Assembly: GCA_964622255.1 (NCBI GenBank)
Contig: CAZUPK010000067.1
Span: 5,318-69,317, forward strand
DNA length: 64,000 bases
Source of the DNA: SZUA-1377 sp964622255
GTDB lineage: Bacteria > Campylobacterota > Campylobacteria > Campylobacterales > QNZT01
Direction of reading: 5' to 3'
Below the pieces are notes generated by a model. That model made no database searches. It saw only the letters and a program-made list of their open reading frames with translations, and had not been told where the DNA came from. This document shows positions 61,922-64,000 of the stretch, piece after piece. A program made the translations under genes and the position numbers. The first letter of the stretch is position 1, and every line of letters begins with the position of its first letter.

Positions 61922-62032
61922 ATTCCATCAAAATTGGCTAGTTCAGATGGATATATTATTCTTAAAAAAATATGGAGTAGATATGAACTTGATGAATTTT
62001 TTAAAACTATTTTAGAAAAAAAGCTATTGTAA
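61922..62032 (+). pseudogene. Upstream frame of the IS1634-like transposase
   Basis: The frame reads IPSKLASSDGYIILKKIWSRYELDEFFKTILEKK, resembling the N-terminal part of such transposases, and stops at TAA 62030-62032. The main frame takes up the same protein one frame back (-1) at GCT 62023. The junction is A-AAA-AAG (62017-62023), set exactly as a -1 slippery heptamer. Either it is a programmed frameshift or a one-base change in an A7 run has broken the gene. Confidence 0.6.
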
Positions 62033-62094
62033 GAAGTTATGATATTTTAAAAACTATTTTTACATTAGTAATCAATAGAGCTTTAAAATCTGAA

Positions 62095-63573
62095 TTGTCA
62101 AAGTTAGCTTATTTTAATAATAAGGATTATTTTATAGGTTTAAATGAAGAGCTTAAACTACATCATATATATGATTCATTAGAGGTATTAGAAGAGATAA
62201 AAGAAGAGTTAGAAGATTTTTTATTGAAAAAATCATTAAATTTATTGAATAGAGATTTAACAGTAGCATTTTTCGATGTAACAACCATATATTTCGAGAG
62301 TAAAAGAGAAGATGTTGACGAGATAATTGGGTATAAAGATATACTAAAATCTTTAAAATATACAGATAAAAAACCTACAAATTATAGATTGGATGTTATA
62401 AAAATAGATAACTTGCAAACAATGCTTATAAAAGAGAAAAAAGTAACAATAAAAGGCTTGAGAAAGTTTGGATTATCTAAAGATTTTAAAATAAATGAAA
62501 CACAAATTGTATTATCTTTATTGATTGATAAAGATGGTATTCCCATAACATTTGAGATATATGAGGGCAATAGAGCTGAAACAACTACCTTGATTGACAC
62601 TCTTGATAAATTAAAAAAAAGATTTGATTTGAAAAAGATTACTATTGTGGCTGATAGAGGGATTAGTAGATGGTTAAATTTAGAAGAGATAAAACAAAGA
62701 GGATATGAATATATTGTGGCTATACGATTTAAAAATCAAAAAGAGTTAGAAGAGAAGATATTAAATAAAGACAATTATAATACTATTTCTATGAGCCAAG
62801 AGGGTGGATATTATGGATATAATGAATTTACTCTAACTCAAACTAAAAAAGCAAAAAAAGATAATCAATTTAAAAAAATAACTCTAACTCATAAAATTAT
62901 TGCTACATATTCAGATAAAAGAGCATTAAAAGACAAAAAAGATAGGGATAGAGAGTTAGCAAAACTTTACAAAAAGTTACAAGATGGCAATGTTGTTAAA
63001 AAGAGTAAGTATTTAAAAATTAATAACACTATCAATGACAATAAAAATAACAACAATGATAATTGCAATATCTCTTATGAAGTAGATCTTGCAAAAGTAA
63101 AAGAAGATGAAAAATATGATGGCTTTTATGCTATTGCATCATCTGACACTTCTATCAATGCATTAGAAGCTATTAAGATTCATAAAAATATATATGAAGT
63201 TGAAAACTCTTTTAGAGACTTAAAATCCACTTTAAATATAAGACCTATATATCATCACAAAAAGCAAAGGATTAAAGGTCATATAATAGTTTCATTTTTA
63301 GCATATTTCTTTTTGAAAAATATCGAATATACTCTATCAAATTCTAAAAAATTTAATGAGTATTTACAAAAAAATAATGAAACATTATCATTGAAAAAAA
63401 TAGTTGAGGCTATTAATTCTGTTAATGTTGTAAAAACAGATATTAACCAAAAAGATATATTTATTAAACTAAGACATAATACTTTGGCTTCAAAAATAAT
63501 AGATATATTAAAAATCAAAACACCTAAAAATAGCTCAAGAAAAGAGGAGTTTTTTAACTTCTTGCAAATGTGA
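62095..63573 (+). CDS. DDE transposase, IS1634/IS4 type (main frame)
   Basis: A 492-residue open frame from TTG 62095; the coded protein probably extends upstream through the A7 site. Catalytic residues look intact: Asp in AFFDVTTIYFES, Asp in TIVADRGISR, and Glu in the YEVENSFRDLKS block (Y-2-R-3-E-6-K style), followed by RPIYHHKKQRIKGHI. Long Asn/Lys tracts (NNTINDNKNNNNDN) interrupt the beta-insert. No initiation site of its own is visible. Whether a functional protein is made depends on the frameshift. Confidence 0.8.
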   Translation: MSKLAYFNNKDYFIGLNEELKLHHIYDSLEVLEEIKEELEDFLLKKSLNLLNRDLTVAFFDVTTIYFESKREDVDEIIGYKDILKSLKYTDKKPTNYRLDVIKIDNLQTMLIKEKKVTIKGLRKFGLSKDFKINETQIVLSLLIDKDGIPITFEIYEGNRAETTTLIDTLDKLKKRFDLKKITIVADRGISRWLNLEEIKQRGYEYIVAIRFKNQKELEEKILNKDNYNTISMSQEGGYYGYNEFTLTQTKKAKKDNQFKKITLTHKIIATYSDKRALKDKKDRDRELAKLYKKLQDGNVVKKSKYLKINNTINDNKNNNNDNCNISYEVDLAKVKEDEKYDGFYAIASSDTSINALEAIKIHKNIYEVENSFRDLKSTLNIRPIYHHKKQRIKGHIIVSFLAYFFLKNIEYTLSNSKKFNEYLQKNNETLSLKKIVEAINSVNVVKTDINQKDIFIKLRHNTLASKIIDILKIKTPKNSSRKEEFFNFLQM

Positions 63574-63652
63574 TGACAATTTCCGCAAGTTTTTTTACAG
63601 GTTTCCCTATATAAAGGCATTTGTAGCCAACTAGGTTTCAAAGTCGGGAAAA

Positions 63653-64000
63653 AGAACAAATTACTCAGCAGAGTTTAAAGTAAAGATTGTATTGGATGTC
63701 TTAAAAGGAGAAAAGACTTTAAATCAAATTGCAACTGAAAACAGCATTTTACCCAAAAATATTATAAATTGGGAAAAGCAGTTTTTAGCAAATGCAGAGA
63801 TTGCAATGGAGCCATCCAAGGCAGTAAAAGAGTATAAAGAACAGATAAAAGAGTTAGGAATTAAACCAATATCAACAACTATAGCTGATGAAGCTCATCC
63901 TAAATATCCATACAAACTTAAAGATGTAGAAATCAACAAACCAAATAAAGTATGGTCAACTGATATCACCTATATCAAAATCAATGGTGGAACAGTTTAT
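63653..64000 (+). pseudogene. Deleted IS3-family element with OrfA and OrfB parts fused, cut by the window end
   Basis: One open frame runs to the last base. Its first part (KRTNYSAEFKVKIVLDVLKG then TLNQIATEN) is the OrfA helix-turn-helix of an IS3 element. After KEQIKELG, about 63857, it passes straight into OrfB (IKPISTTIADE, PYKLKDV, NKPNKVWSTDITYI). The rest of OrfA and the OrfB N-terminus are missing, so a large internal deletion has fused the two. No ATG is present because the IS1634-like right end replaces the start. The OrfB part nearly equals the reverse of 14915-15050. Confidence 0.82.

Larger units (their letters stand above)
61904..63652 (+). mobile_element. IS1634/IS4-type insertion sequence
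   Basis: The ends are imperfect inverted repeats: TTTTCCGACTTTGAAA at 61904-61919 and, reversed, TTTTCCCGACTTTGAAA at 63636-63652 (one base longer). They enclose a single transposase frame. The element is about 1.75 kb. The coding part begins almost at the left repeat, so some 80-100 N-terminal residues usual in the family seem missing, suggesting a left-side deletion. The right end abuts an IS3 OrfA sequence. Confidence 0.65.

Noticed and set aside
61665..61931. Minus-strand 88-residue frame across the HIT end and palindrome
   Set aside because: It is antisense to HIT, crosses the palindrome and the IS end, and has no start signal. It looks like a chance frame.
63001..63070. Asn/Lys codon repeats in the transposase as a CRISPR-like or tandem array
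   Set aside because: It is low-complexity coding sequence (AAT/AAC/AAA codons) without regular unit length or spacers.

Overview
The window is a chromosomal segment of a Campylobacterota (epsilonproteobacterial) genome. Base composition is strongly AT-rich. The gene orders rpsA-ispH-aroA-pheT-pheS followed by a divergent HIT gene, purD-RDD-lptD-mlaD-J protein-pnp-atpE, hemL-atpZ, and metY-metX-(xseB)-nitrilase-like-ThiF are ones I associate with Campylobacterales. An anaerobic ribonucleotide reductase (nrdD/nrdG), a small cytochrome c and LPS genes (kdsA, lptD) point to a Gram-negative, micro- or anaerobically respiring cell. The species cannot be named from this sequence.

Layout. 0-5.4 kb: a glycine-zipper envelope protein, a collapsed fliP, trmA, an IS3 relic, kdsA, a structured RNA element between kdsA and der, then der-aroK. 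5.5-9.4 kb: ABC exporter and purL on the minus strand. 9.6-14.7 kb: a TnpB relic with an IS605-type right end upstream of the methionine/sulfur operon metY-metX-xseB(short)-nitrilase-like-ThiF-HAD. 14.7-18.6 kb: second IS3 relic, mutS2, a DsrE-family stub, a methyltransferase. 18.6-24.2 kb: tripartite RND efflux operon and a DUF882 peptidase. 24.3-29.2 kb: rpsU, LysM and rhodanese proteins on the minus strand, and a bactofilin-membrane protein-bactofilin operon followed by htpX. 29.2-34.8 kb: nrdD, a separate 54-residue ORF carrying the glycyl-radical segment, nrdG, then rpoD; mobile-element scars lie on both sides of the nrd operon. 34.9-45 kb: an orphan RND permease, M50 protease, lepB, folD, cytochrome c, hemL, atpZ, a probable 6S RNA, purD. 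45-52 kb: RDD, lptD, mlaD-like, J protein, a coupled small ORF, pnp, atpE, tRNA-Leu(GAG). 52.2-61.3 kb: serA and the rpsA-ispH-aroA-pheT-pheS block on the minus strand. 61.4-64 kb: HIT gene, then an IS1634/IS4-like element abutting a deleted IS3 copy that runs off the window.

The main theme is decay beside intact housekeeping operons. fliP has lost its middle and its start codon, xseB is reduced to 32 codons, dsrE is a stub, and three IS3 and several IS605-type remnants occupy the intergenic spaces. The most distinctive items are the two-gene NrdD whose glycyl-radical loop is a separately initiated mini-protein, the unassigned ~100-nt folded RNA in the kdsA leader, the bactofilin sandwich operon, and a dispersed 59-bp repeat whose core also occurs in the 3' end of kdsA. 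No CRISPR array, prophage or complete defence system was seen.
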